Part shown: positions 51,637 through 60,810 of the stretch, piece by piece
How positions within the stretch are numbered: the stretch's first letter is position 1
Layout: the number at the start of each line of letters is the position of its first letter
Assembly: GCF_026340465.1 (NCBI RefSeq)
Contig: NZ_JAPEPC010000001.1
Coordinates: 186,001-250,000 of the forward strand
Reading direction: 5' to 3'
DNA length: 64,000 bases
From: Streptomyces sp. NBC_01306
Lineage (GTDB): Bacteria > Actinomycetota > Actinomycetes > Streptomycetales > Streptomycetaceae
Made by a program: the position numbers and the translations under genes
The notes under the pieces: model-generated
Told to the model about the DNA's origin: nothing
The model's database searches: none
The model's input: only the letters and a program-made list of their open reading frames with translations

Positions 51637-52911
51637 ATGACGGCGGTGATCACCGAGGACACCTGGACGCCGAAGCGGGTCAACCGTACGGCAACGATCA
51701 CGATGGTGGTCATGCTGTGCGCCTGGTCGGTCGACTACATCGACCGTTTCTCGATCAGCATGGCTCTGCCGTCGATCGGAGAGGAGTTCCAACTCGGCAG
51801 GACGGCACAGGGCTCGCTCGTCACCGTCTTCGCGCTGGTCTACATGATCTGCCAGATACCCGCCGGTTTCCTGGCCGATCGGTACGGCTCCCGCGGACCC
51901 ATGCTGATCACGCTCGTGCTGTGGTCGCTGTTCACCGCGCTGACCGGGATGGCCGGCACATTCGGTCTGCTCCTGCTGTTCCGCGGTCTGTTCGGTGCCT
52001 GTCAGGGCGCTTTCCCGGCAGCGTCGTTCAAAGCCATAGCGGAACGGACGACACCGGCGAGACGGGGGACCGCCACGAGCGTGATGCTGTCCGCCAGCGG
52101 GATCGCCGGCCTCGCGCCCCTGCTCGTCGCCCCGCTGCTGACGGGCATCGGCTGGCGGCACACCTTCCTCTGGATGGCGGGTTGCGGCGCGGCCATCGGC
52201 ATCGGGTTGTGGGCGCTTCTGCCCAAGGCACTGCCGGACCGGCTGAGCCGGCTTCCGCAGACGACGGCGACGACGCCCGCAGTCTCGCGCGCACAAGTAC
52301 TCAGGTCCCCGGCGGTGTGGAAGTTCGCGGTGCTGTTCTGCGCGATGAACATGCTCAGCTACGGCCTGGTCACCTGGGTGCCCAGCTATCTGCTAGAGGC
52401 CAGACACCTGTCGCTGAACGAGACCGGGGTGCTGTCGGCGATCCCGAGTCTGGTGGGCTTCGCGACGACCATCTTCGGCGGCTGGCTGTTCGACCGGTAC
52501 TTCCATGACAAGGCCAGGTGGTACCTGGTGTCCATCGCGACGGTGACCGCGGTCCTGCTCGTTCTGATGGTGTCGGCGGGCAGCGCGGCGACGTTCACTC
52601 TCTACGAGACCTTGGCCGTCGGAGTGTTCGGGATGGCGACGATGTGCGTCTTCGGCCTTCCGCTGCGGGTGCTTCCCACGGCGGTGGCCGGCCTCGGCTC
52701 CGGAATGACGAACTTCGGCGGCCAGGTCGCCGGCGTGATCGCGCCGCTGGCGATGGGCTGGCTGGCGGACGCGTTCTCCTACACCGCCGCGTTCGGATTC
52801 CTGATCTGCACCACGCTGCTCACCGCGGTGATCGCGTTCTGGGTCCCGCAGCGAGCCGAACAGTTCAGCTTCCCGCCGGCCGGAACCAAGGAGTCTGCCG
52901 GCACCAAGTAG
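51637..52911 (+). CDS. MFS transporter (anion:cation symporter-like)
   Basis: 424 residues, 12 hydrophobic segments. ATG at 51637 follows CGGAGGT. ACS-family features: CAWSVDYIDRFSISMALP, GFLADRYGSRGPML, and FRGLFGACQGAFPAASFKAIAE. Members move organic anions, including N-acyl amino acids and dipeptide-like acids in some cases. Substrate here inferred from context. Confidence 0.83.
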   Translation: MTAVITEDTWTPKRVNRTATITMVVMLCAWSVDYIDRFSISMALPSIGEEFQLGRTAQGSLVTVFALVYMICQIPAGFLADRYGSRGPMLITLVLWSLFTALTGMAGTFGLLLLFRGLFGACQGAFPAASFKAIAERTTPARRGTATSVMLSASGIAGLAPLLVAPLLTGIGWRHTFLWMAGCGAAIGIGLWALLPKALPDRLSRLPQTTATTPAVSRAQVLRSPAVWKFAVLFCAMNMLSYGLVTWVPSYLLEARHLSLNETGVLSAIPSLVGFATTIFGGWLFDRYFHDKARWYLVSIATVTAVLLVLMVSAGSAATFTLYETLAVGVFGMATMCVFGLPLRVLPTAVAGLGSGMTNFGGQVAGVIAPLAMGWLADAFSYTAAFGFLICTTLLTAVIAFWVPQRAEQFSFPPAGTKESAGTK

Positions 52912-52979
52912 TCGACCGGTGTACCGGGAAACAGATCCCGTCCGGACAGAAATCCACCCCGCCAGAGAGAAGGGACCCC

Positions 52980-53873
52980 ATGGTCACCGAATCGGAACTG
53001 GTCGAGACAATCACCGGGCGGGCGGCGGAAGCCGGCGTCCAGGTATGGCTGCACGCGGCCGATCTGGACAGCCCGCGACACGTGGGCATCGACGCCGACG
53101 AGCCGGTGGTCACCGCGTCCGTGTTCAAGGTTCCCGTAGCAGTGGAACTTGCCCGGCAGGCGGCCGACGGTGAACTCGACCTCGCCGAGCGGATCACGGT
53201 GCCACCGGGACATCCGACCGCCAGTCCGTACGGCCTCGCGACGTTCCGCCACGACGTCACGATGTCCTGGTACGACCTCGCCGTCCTGATGATCGGCATC
53301 AGCGACAACGTCGCCACGGACCTGATCCTCGGGAAGGTGGGAAAGGCCGCGGTCGCCGGGACGCTGCGCCGGCTCGACCTCCCGCACACGGCCGTCCCCC
53401 ACGACTGTGGGGACCTGTTGCGCACGATCGGCGAGGACCTCGGGATCGACTACCAGGACGACGAACGGATCCTGGCCGCGATGCCGGCCGAACAACTGGC
53501 CAAGCTGCGCGCGTTGACACCCGAAGAGACCTGCCGGACCACCGCCGCGGAGAGCACCCGCCTGCTGGGCCTGATCTGGCGTGACGAAGCGGCACCCGCG
53601 ACGGCGTGCGCCGACGTCCGGCGCTGGCTGGAACTGCAGGTGTGGCCGCACCGGCTGCGCTCCGGCTTCGCGGACGACGACGTCAGGATCAGCGGCAAGA
53701 CCGGCACGCTGCCCTCGCTGCGCAACGAGATCGGCGTGGTGGAGTACCCGGACGGTGGCCGGTACGCGGTCGGCGTCTTCACCAGGGCCGTCGACGCCCG
53801 TTCGAGAGTTCCCGAGCGTGACGCCTTCATCGGTTTCGCCGCCGCCCGGGCGGTGGACTGGCTCAGGCGGTAA
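52980..53873 (+). CDS. Class A beta-lactamase-like serine hydrolase (1)
   Basis: 297-residue penicillin-recognising hydrolase: S47-V-F-K50, S108-D-N110, K240-T-G242. Where class A beta-lactamases have an ExxLN omega-loop Glu, I see only HDCGDLL-type sequence, so efficient beta-lactam deacylation is doubtful. No signal peptide; predicted cytoplasmic, unlike true beta-lactamases. GAAGGGA precedes ATG. Clearly paralogous to the gene at 55402 (both end WPHR ... KTGTLP ... YPDG..YAV.VFTRA). A cytosolic peptidase or amidase acting on imported peptides is inferred. Confidence 0.82.
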   Translation: MVTESELVETITGRAAEAGVQVWLHAADLDSPRHVGIDADEPVVTASVFKVPVAVELARQAADGELDLAERITVPPGHPTASPYGLATFRHDVTMSWYDLAVLMIGISDNVATDLILGKVGKAAVAGTLRRLDLPHTAVPHDCGDLLRTIGEDLGIDYQDDERILAAMPAEQLAKLRALTPEETCRTTAAESTRLLGLIWRDEAAPATACADVRRWLELQVWPHRLRSGFADDDVRISGKTGTLPSLRNEIGVVEYPDGGRYAVGVFTRAVDARSRVPERDAFIGFAAARAVDWLRR

Positions 53874-54013
53874 CCCATAGCGGCGGCCGGGCGTTTCGTC
53901 GGTCGCGATGAAGGTTTCGGCAATTCTCGTCGTTTCTCACGAATCGGCCATGAGCGCACAGGTCATACCCTCCCGGAATCACCCGTTCTCCCTCGCCGAG
54001 ACAAGAGGTGCAC

Positions 54014-55405
54014 ATGTCCGAACTCAATGAACTCCGCGGCTGGTTGGAAAGTCGCCTTCCCGAGTTGCTGGCCGAACACAAGGTGCCGGCCGCGTCGATC
54101 GCCGTATACGCGCACGGAGAGATGATCGACCGTGCGGCCGGGGTGCTGAACAAGCACACCGGCGTCGAGGCCACCGCGGACTCCGTCTTCCAGATCGGGT
54201 CGATCACCAAGGTCTGGACGACCACGCTGGCGATGCAGCTCGTCGACGAGGGCGCGCTCGACATCGACGCCCCGGTCCGGGCGTACCTGCCCGAATTCGC
54301 CGTCGGTGACGAGACGGCCTCCGCGAAGATCACCGTACGCCAACTGATGTGCCACACCTCGGGGTTCGAGGGCGACGTCTTCCTCGACACCGGTCGCGGG
54401 GACGACGCGGTGCACAGGCTCGTCACCCTCCTCGCCGACGTGCCCCAGCTGTTCGCGCCGGGCGAGATGTTCTCGTACAACAACGCCGCCTTCTGCGTAC
54501 TCGGTCGCATCGTCGAGGTGCTGCGCGAGAAGTCGTACGACGACTGCCTGCGCGACCACCTGTGCACGCCGCTGGGGCTGACCCACGTCGCCCCCAGCCC
54601 GTACGAGGCCGTCAGGTTCCGCGCCGCGTCGGGGCACCTCACGCCCGACCCCGACGCCGAGCCGCAGCCCGCGCAGGTGTGGGCGCTGCCCCGGTCGAAC
54701 GCGCCCGCCGGATCAATGCTGGCGATGCGGCCGCGGGACCTTCTGACGTTCGCCCGGATGCATCTCGACGGGGGCAGGGGGCCCGACGGGACGCCGGTGC
54801 TCACTCCGGAGAGCGCGCTCGCCATGCGGCGCCGCGAGGTGGAACTACCGGATCTCGGTCTGATGGGCGACGCCTGGGGACTGGGCTGGTCGCTCTTCGA
54901 CTGGCCCGGCGGCACGGTGGTCGGCCACGACGGAGGCACGCTCGGCCAGTCGGCCTTCCTACGGGTGGCTCCCGAACACGACATCGCGGTGGCGTTGCTG
55001 ACCAACGGCGGCAACCCGCTCCCGCTGTACGTCGAACTCGTCGGACGCGTGCTGCGCGAGCTGGCCGGAACAGAGATGCCGGCGCTCCCGGTGCCGGACG
55101 CCGACGCCCCCCGTGTCGAGACAGCGAGGTTCGTGGGCACGTACGCGTCGTCCGTCGGCGACACCGTCGTCAGCGAGGACGCCGACGGCAGGCTGTGGGC
55201 CGAGCGGACCCCGAAGGGAGTGTTCGCCGAACTCGACGGCGGTCCGCCGGAAAGGATCGAACTGGTCGCGTACGACGGCGACAGGCTGATCCCCGTGAAG
55301 CCGCAGCGCGGCATGCACATGGTGCACGCGTTCGTCGGGGACGACGGGACCGGGCGGGCGCGGTTCCTGCACACCGGCCGGGCCGATCGGCGGGTGAGCC
55401 GGTGA
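54014..55405 (+). CDS. S12/class C beta-lactamase-like serine hydrolase
   Basis: 463 residues. S63-I-T-K66, Y155-N-N157 and H305-D-G307 give the three motifs of the AmpC/DD-peptidase/D-aminopeptidase group. The C-terminal domain (about 360-463, lipocalin-like barrel) resembles that of S12 D-aminopeptidases and EstB-like hydrolases. No signal peptide. ATG at 54014 is preferred over GTG 54008 because AGAGG then has 5 nt spacing. The stop overlaps the next start. It shares VFQIGSITKVWTTT with the fused domain at the end of the window. Confidence 0.85.
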   Translation: MSELNELRGWLESRLPELLAEHKVPAASIAVYAHGEMIDRAAGVLNKHTGVEATADSVFQIGSITKVWTTTLAMQLVDEGALDIDAPVRAYLPEFAVGDETASAKITVRQLMCHTSGFEGDVFLDTGRGDDAVHRLVTLLADVPQLFAPGEMFSYNNAAFCVLGRIVEVLREKSYDDCLRDHLCTPLGLTHVAPSPYEAVRFRAASGHLTPDPDAEPQPAQVWALPRSNAPAGSMLAMRPRDLLTFARMHLDGGRGPDGTPVLTPESALAMRRREVELPDLGLMGDAWGLGWSLFDWPGGTVVGHDGGTLGQSAFLRVAPEHDIAVALLTNGGNPLPLYVELVGRVLRELAGTEMPALPVPDADAPRVETARFVGTYASSVGDTVVSEDADGRLWAERTPKGVFAELDGGPPERIELVAYDGDRLIPVKPQRGMHMVHAFVGDDGTGRARFLHTGRADRRVSR

Positions 55406-56301
55406 ACGCCATCGCCGACGAGATCGCCGCGGTCTTCGCCGAGGCGGGAGCGCAAGGATTCCTGCACGCCCGTGAGATCGGGGTGACCGACGGCCCCGAG
55501 GTCGCCGTCGGCGCGGACGCCCCGGTGGTCCTGGCGTCGGTCTTCAAGATCCCGGTCGCGGTCGCCTACGCCCGCGAGGTGGCCGCCGGACAGCTGGACG
55601 AGACCGAACGGACCCGGGTCACCGCGCGCTACCGCGTCGGCGGGATCGGCACGGCCGGGTGCGTCGACGACGTGGAGATGAGCTGGCGCGACCTGGCGCT
55701 GTTCATGCTGACCATGAGCGACAACGCGGCCACCGACGTCGTGTTCCACCGGGTCGGACAGGACGCCGTGGACCGCGTGCTCACCGACCTCGGGCTGTCC
55801 CGAACGCGTATCCGCGGCTGCTGCGAGGACCTCTTCGCGTCGTTGCTGTCCGACCTCGGTGCCGGCGAAGGCGACGACGCGGAGGCCGTGCTCGCCGCGG
55901 CCACCCCGGAACAGCTGTGGAAGCTCGCGGTGCTGGACCCGGCCAGGACGACGTCGTCCACCCCGCGGGAGATCACCCGGCTGCTCGACGCGATCTGGAC
56001 CGACCGCGCGGCCGATCCCGGGGCCTGCGAGAAGGTACGCGCGATCATGGGACGGCAGATCTGGCCGCACCGGATCTCGTCCGGCCTCGACACCGGGGTC
56101 CAGGTGGCGGCCAAGACGGGCACGCTTCCCGCGATCCGCAACGAAGCAGGTGTGCTGACCTACCCGGACGGCAGGCAGTACGCCGTCGCGGTGTTCACCC
56201 GCGCGGACTCCCTGGAGGACCGCCGGCCCGCTGTCGATACCTCGATCGGCAGGGCCGCCCGGCTCGCCGTGGACCATCTCCGCCACGGAGAGACGTCGTG
56301 A
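55402..56301 (+). CDS. Class A beta-lactamase-like serine hydrolase (2)
   Basis: 299 residues with S46-V-F-K49, S106-D-N108 and K238-T-G240. As in its paralogue at 52980, the ExxLN omega-loop motif is not visible and there is no signal peptide. GTG start overlaps the S12 gene stop (GTGA), and its own stop overlaps the binding-protein start, so it is part of one translationally coupled block with the ABC importer. Likely peptidase/amidase on imported substrates. Confidence 0.82.
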   Translation: MNAIADEIAAVFAEAGAQGFLHAREIGVTDGPEVAVGADAPVVLASVFKIPVAVAYAREVAAGQLDETERTRVTARYRVGGIGTAGCVDDVEMSWRDLALFMLTMSDNAATDVVFHRVGQDAVDRVLTDLGLSRTRIRGCCEDLFASLLSDLGAGEGDDAEAVLAAATPEQLWKLAVLDPARTTSSTPREITRLLDAIWTDRAADPGACEKVRAIMGRQIWPHRISSGLDTGVQVAAKTGTLPAIRNEAGVLTYPDGRQYAVAVFTRADSLEDRRPAVDTSIGRAARLAVDHLRHGETS

Positions 56302-57887
56302 GGCGCCGGGTCGTGCTGCTCGGCGCGCTGGCGCTGACGGTCAGCGCGTGCGGAGGAGTCTCGCAGTCCACACAGGGGCGGACCGCACACCAAAAGCTGG
56401 CGGACGGCAGGACCTTCACGCAGGCGATCGCGTCCGACCCCGGAAGCCTCGACCCGCAGATGACGGTCCTCTCGGTCGCCATCCAGACCGATCGCTACCT
56501 CTACGACTCGCTGCTCAACGTCGACGCCGCCGGAAAGCCCGTGACGGGACTGGCGGACAAGTGGCGCGCCACGACGACGAAAGCCACCTTCAGCCTGCGG
56601 CGCGGCATCACCTGCGCCGACGGCTCGCCGCTGACCGCTGCGGACGTCGCGGCGAACATCAACTTCGTGGGCGACCCGGCGAACAAGTCCCCGTTCGCGG
56701 GGGTGACCATCGCGCCCGGAACGAAGGCGACCGCCGACAACGCGAGCCACACCGTCACGCTCACCAGCGGAGCGCCGGACGCGTTCCTGCTGCGCAACGC
56801 GGGCCGGCTGCCGATGGTGTGCGCCGCGGGCCTGCGGGACCGTTCGCTGCTGGCCAAGGGCGGCGCGGGCACCGGCATGTTCACCGTCACCGAGGCCGTA
56901 CCCAACGACCACTACACGCTCACCCGGCGCAAGGACTACACGTGGGGGCCGGGCGCGTGGAAGACCAACCAGCCGGGGCTGCCCGACAAGGTGGTCGTGC
57001 GGGTGGTCCCGAACGCCACCACCTCGGCGAACCTGCTGCTCTCCGGCGGCCTCAACGCCGCGGCCACGGTCGGGCCGGACAAGAAGCGGCTCTCCGCGCA
57101 GAAGCTGTTCCACGCCGACTACCTCGCTCCGATGGGAGAGTTGTTCTTCAACGAGGCTCCCGGCCGCGCCGGCCGGGACGAACGTGTCCGCCGCGCCCTG
57201 GTCCAGGCACTCGACCTGACGCAGCTCGGCAAGGTGCTCACCAGCGGCACCGGCAGACCGGCCACAGGCATGGTCACGGCCGAACCCCGGGCCTGTACGG
57301 GCGACACCCTGAAGGGCAACCTTCCCGCGCACGACCTCGCCGCGGCCCGAACTGCGCTCGACGCGGCGGGCTGGCGCGTGGGCCCGAGTGGCGTGCGCGT
57401 CAAGGACGGCAAGCGGCTCGCCCTCACCATGATCTACGCGACGCAACTCGGGCCGACCATGGCGCCCACCGCCGAGCTGGCGCAGCAGACCTGGAAGAGC
57501 ATCGGAGTCGACGTCAAGCTGAAGGGCGTCGACAGCTCCGGGCTCGACCAGGCGCTGTTCACCACCGGAGCGTGGGATGTCTCGATGGCTCCCTTCGGCT
57601 TCGAACTGCCCAGCCAGGCAGTGCAGTTCATGTCGGGCAGGACGCCGCCGCAGGGCACCAACTTCGCGCACATCCGGAACGCCGGGTACGACTCTCAGGT
57701 GCGCAGGGCGTCGGCGCTGGTCGGCGACGACAGCTGCCGCGCGTGGCTCGCGGCCGAGACGTCGCTGATCAAGCGCGTCGACGTCGTCCCCTACGTCCAC
57801 TCGGTCATCCCGTTCTTCGGCACCGGAGCGCGGTTCGAGGTCAGCGCGGGCTCCATCACGCCGTCGTCGATACGGATGTACGGCTGA
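56298..57887 (+). CDS. ABC transporter substrate-binding lipoprotein (SBP_bac_5, oligopeptide type)
   Basis: 529-residue extracellular lipoprotein. GTG start, signal peptide with lipobox VSA-C (about Cys18). Family-5 binding-protein features: ASDPGSLDPQMT, YLYDSLLNVDAAGKPVTGLADKW, SLRRGITCADGSPLTAADV, GELFFNEAPGRAGRDERVRRALVQALD. Captures peptides or similar solutes for the permeases that follow. Overlaps the genes on both sides. Confidence 0.9.
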   Translation: MRRRVVLLGALALTVSACGGVSQSTQGRTAHQKLADGRTFTQAIASDPGSLDPQMTVLSVAIQTDRYLYDSLLNVDAAGKPVTGLADKWRATTTKATFSLRRGITCADGSPLTAADVAANINFVGDPANKSPFAGVTIAPGTKATADNASHTVTLTSGAPDAFLLRNAGRLPMVCAAGLRDRSLLAKGGAGTGMFTVTEAVPNDHYTLTRRKDYTWGPGAWKTNQPGLPDKVVVRVVPNATTSANLLLSGGLNAAATVGPDKKRLSAQKLFHADYLAPMGELFFNEAPGRAGRDERVRRALVQALDLTQLGKVLTSGTGRPATGMVTAEPRACTGDTLKGNLPAHDLAAARTALDAAGWRVGPSGVRVKDGKRLALTMIYATQLGPTMAPTAELAQQTWKSIGVDVKLKGVDSSGLDQALFTTGAWDVSMAPFGFELPSQAVQFMSGRTPPQGTNFAHIRNAGYDSQVRRASALVGDDSCRAWLAAETSLIKRVDVVPYVHSVIPFFGTGARFEVSAGSITPSSIRMYG

Positions 57888-58879
57888 TGGCCACCGCTGC
57901 GGTGCCGGCCGCCTCGCGTGCCGGAATCCGGGGCGGCCCGTGGCTGCCGTTCGCACGGCGCAGGCTGCGGCGATTCCTCGTCGCGCTGTGGGTGCTGCTG
58001 ACCACGGCATTCCTGATGATCCACCTGGTCCCGGGCGACCCGGTCCGGGCGGCGCTGGGAATGACCGCACCCACCGAGCTGGTCGATGCCCGGCGCCAAG
58101 CACTCGGCCTGAACGACCCGTTGTGGGTGCAGTACGGCCACTACCTCGGCAACCTGTTCACCGGCGACTTCGGTACGTCGATGACGAGCAACCTGCCGGT
58201 GGCGCAGGTGATCGGCGACCGTCTGCCCGCGACGCTCGCGCTGGCCGTGCCGGCGTTCGTGGTGGTGGTCGCCCTGGCGATTCCGCTCGGCGTGCTGTTC
58301 GCGGTGTTGACCAGGGGCGGCAGACGGCGGGGCGTCGAGCTGGGATTCACCTCGGTGAGCGTGTTCCTTGCCGCCGTCCCTGAGTTCCTCGTCGCCGTCG
58401 GCCTCGTCGCGTTCTTCGCCGTGCGCCTTGGCTGGTTCCCGGTCGCCGGGAGCGGCGGCGCGAGCACGTTCGTGCTGCCGGTGACGGCACTGGCGACCGG
58501 GGCGACGGCGGTGCTGGCGCGGATCGTACGGGTGGAGATGCTGTCTGTGCTCGGCGACGACTTCGTCCGCACCGTCCGGGCGAAGCGGCTGCCCGCCCGG
58601 CTCGTGTACGTCCGGCACGCCCTGCCGAGCGCGCTGACCGCCACGCTGACGCTGGGCGGGCTGATGCTCACCGCGATGGTCGCCGGGACGGTGCTGGTGG
58701 AGAACGTCTTCGCCTGGCCCGGGCTCGGCTCGACGATCGTGCAGTCGATTCTGGCGAAGGACTATCCGACGGTGCAGGGCATCGTGCTCGTCTACGGCAT
58801 CGGGGTGCTGCTGGTGAACCTGGCGGTCGACGTGCTGCTGGCGCTGCTCGACCCGCGCTCGACCATCCGGGAGAGCTGA
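57887..58879 (+). CDS. ABC transporter permease (DppB/OppB type)
   Basis: 330-residue inner-membrane permease with 6 hydrophobic segments. N-terminal LVPGDPVRAALGMTAP, the DppB signature LATGATAVLARIVRVEMLSVLGDDFVRTVRAKRLP with the EAA-type cytoplasmic loop, and VLVENVFAWPGLG. TGATG overlap with the binding-protein gene and one shared base with the next. Confidence 0.92.
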   Translation: MATAAVPAASRAGIRGGPWLPFARRRLRRFLVALWVLLTTAFLMIHLVPGDPVRAALGMTAPTELVDARRQALGLNDPLWVQYGHYLGNLFTGDFGTSMTSNLPVAQVIGDRLPATLALAVPAFVVVVALAIPLGVLFAVLTRGGRRRGVELGFTSVSVFLAAVPEFLVAVGLVAFFAVRLGWFPVAGSGGASTFVLPVTALATGATAVLARIVRVEMLSVLGDDFVRTVRAKRLPARLVYVRHALPSALTATLTLGGLMLTAMVAGTVLVENVFAWPGLGSTIVQSILAKDYPTVQGIVLVYGIGVLLVNLAVDVLLALLDPRSTIRES

Positions 58880-60810
58880 TGACGTCGACATCGCAGTGGA
58901 GAAGGCGCGGCTCGGCCTGGTCGGCGGCCGCGCGCACCCCGATGGGGGCGTGCTCACTGGCGCTGTTGGTCGCGTTGGCCGCACTCGCCATCCTGGGACC
59001 GGTGCTGTGGGGCGAGCGGGCGGCCGCGGTCGACACGAACGCGATCGGCCAAGGCCCCTCCGGGGCACATCTGTTGGGCACCGACTCGCTCGGCCGCGAC
59101 ATCTTCTGCCGCACGCTCGTGGCCACCCGGTTCTCGGTCGAACTCGCGGTGATCGCCACGGCGGTCGGCGTCACGGTCGGTCTCCTGCTGGGTACCTTGC
59201 CGTCGGTGCTGCCGCGCCGGGCCGGCAGGCTGATCACCTCCGCCGTGGACATCGCGGTGGCGTTCCCGGGGCTGCTTCTTGCGTTGTTCTTCGCGGTCAT
59301 CTTCGGCGTGGGCACCCGAGGCGCGGTCCTTGCGATCGCGTTCGCGACGGCGCCGGGCTTCGCCAGGCTGGCGCAGACCCTCGCCGCGTCGGTGGCAGGG
59401 CGGGACTACGTATCGGCGGCGCGCATCGCGGGCGTCGGCCGGCTCCGGTTGCTCGTCCGGCACGTCCTGCCCAACATCGGCGAACCGTTGATAGTGAACG
59501 CCACCATCAGCGCGGGCGGCGCACTGCTCGCGTTCGCCTCGCTCTCCTTCCTCGGCATCGGCGTCCAGGCACCCCGATACGACTGGGGGCGGCTCCTGGG
59601 CGAGGGACTGGACGGGATCTACGTGAATCCGGCGGCCGCGCTCGCTCCCGGTGCGGCAGTGGTGCTCGCCGGTCTCGCGTTCAACCTGGTGGGAGAGACC
59701 GTCGCCGCGGTGGTCGGCGTGCGCACCCCGACCGCGCGGATCCCCGCCCGGCCGGCGCCGCCCGCCCGTCCCGCCGCGGCCGAGGAACCCACGGCGAAGC
59801 CGGTGCTGTTGGTGGAGAACCTGCACGTGGCGTTCCCGCGTGCGGACGGGTGGACGGTCCCGGTGCGCGGCGTGAGTTTCACCGTGCGCGACGGTGAGGC
59901 GATCGGTGTGGTCGGGGAATCCGGATCGGGCAAGAGCCTGACCGGACTGGCGGTTTCGCGGCTGATCGAGACGCCGGGTGTGGTGACCGCGGACCGGCTT
60001 GAGTTCGCGGGGACTCCGCTCCTGACGACCCCGGAGCGGGAGTTGCGCGAGTTGCTCGGCACGTCGCTGGCGATGGTCTTCCAGGATCCGACGAGCTCGT
60101 TCAACCCGACCCGGCGGATCGGCCGCCAGCTGGCTGAGGCATCGGAGCAGCACCACGGCCTCAACAGGCGCGAAGCCTTCGCCAGAGCCGTGGACCGGTT
60201 GCGCGAGGTGCGCATTCCCGCCGCGGAACGACGTGCCCGGCAGTACCCGCACGAGTTCTCCGGCGGGATGCGGCAGCGCGCGATGATCGGCATGGGGCTG
60301 ATGGGCGAGCCGAAACTGATCATCGCCGACGAGCCGACGACGGCGCTGGACGTCACCGTGCAGCGCCAGGTGCTGCGCCTCCTCGCGCGGACGAGGGAGA
60401 CCGAGAACGCGGCCATCCTCCTGATCAGCCACGACATCGCGGTCGTCGCGCAGACCTGTGACCGGATGCTCGTCATGTACGCGGGCCGGGTCGTCGAGGA
60501 CCTCCCCACCGCCGACCTCATGTCTGTACCGAGACATCCCTACACCCGGGCGTTGCTGGCCGCGACGCTGGAACTGGACACCGACCGCGACGAGCCGCTG
60601 GCCGTGATCCCCGGCCGCCCGCCCGAGCCGGACCAGGTGCCCGAGGGGTGCGCGTTCGCCGCCCGCTGCCCGGTGGCGACGGACCGGTGCCGGAGCGAGG
60701 ACCCGGTACTGGAGCGGGTCGACCGGGCACACCGGGTCGCCTGCTGGCATCCGAACGGCGCCGTCGCGCGGGAGTCCGGCCGGGAAGCCGCCTACGGAGG
60801 TGCCGAATGA
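58879..60810 (+). CDS. Fused ABC permease-ATPase (DppC/OppC + DppD/OppD)
   Basis: 643 residues in one frame. 1-285: OppC-like permease (GPSGAHLLGTDSLGRDIFCR, ARIAGVGRLRLLVRHVLPN, SFLGIGVQAPRYDWG). A Pro/Ala-rich linker (RIPARPAPPARPAAAEEP) follows. 310-643: OppD-like ATPase with Walker A GESGSGKS, Q-loop MVFQDPTSSFNP, signature FSGGMRQR, Walker B LIIADEPTTALD, and the oligopeptide-type C-terminal Cys region CAFAARCPVATDRC. Usually these are two genes. The fusion fixes one ATPase per permease and is infrequent but known in actinobacteria. Confidence 0.92.
   Translation: MTSTSQWRRRGSAWSAAARTPMGACSLALLVALAALAILGPVLWGERAAAVDTNAIGQGPSGAHLLGTDSLGRDIFCRTLVATRFSVELAVIATAVGVTVGLLLGTLPSVLPRRAGRLITSAVDIAVAFPGLLLALFFAVIFGVGTRGAVLAIAFATAPGFARLAQTLAASVAGRDYVSAARIAGVGRLRLLVRHVLPNIGEPLIVNATISAGGALLAFASLSFLGIGVQAPRYDWGRLLGEGLDGIYVNPAAALAPGAAVVLAGLAFNLVGETVAAVVGVRTPTARIPARPAPPARPAAAEEPTAKPVLLVENLHVAFPRADGWTVPVRGVSFTVRDGEAIGVVGESGSGKSLTGLAVSRLIETPGVVTADRLEFAGTPLLTTPERELRELLGTSLAMVFQDPTSSFNPTRRIGRQLAEASEQHHGLNRREAFARAVDRLREVRIPAAERRARQYPHEFSGGMRQRAMIGMGLMGEPKLIIADEPTTALDVTVQRQVLRLLARTRETENAAILLISHDIAVVAQTCDRMLVMYAGRVVEDLPTADLMSVPRHPYTRALLAATLELDTDRDEPLAVIPGRPPEPDQVPEGCAFAARCPVATDRCRSEDPVLERVDRAHRVACWHPNGAVARESGREAAYGGAE

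Noticed and set aside
52980..56301. Beta-lactam resistance genes
   Set aside because: SxxK/SDN/KTG are present but no export signals and no visible ExxLN loop; peptide-transport context.
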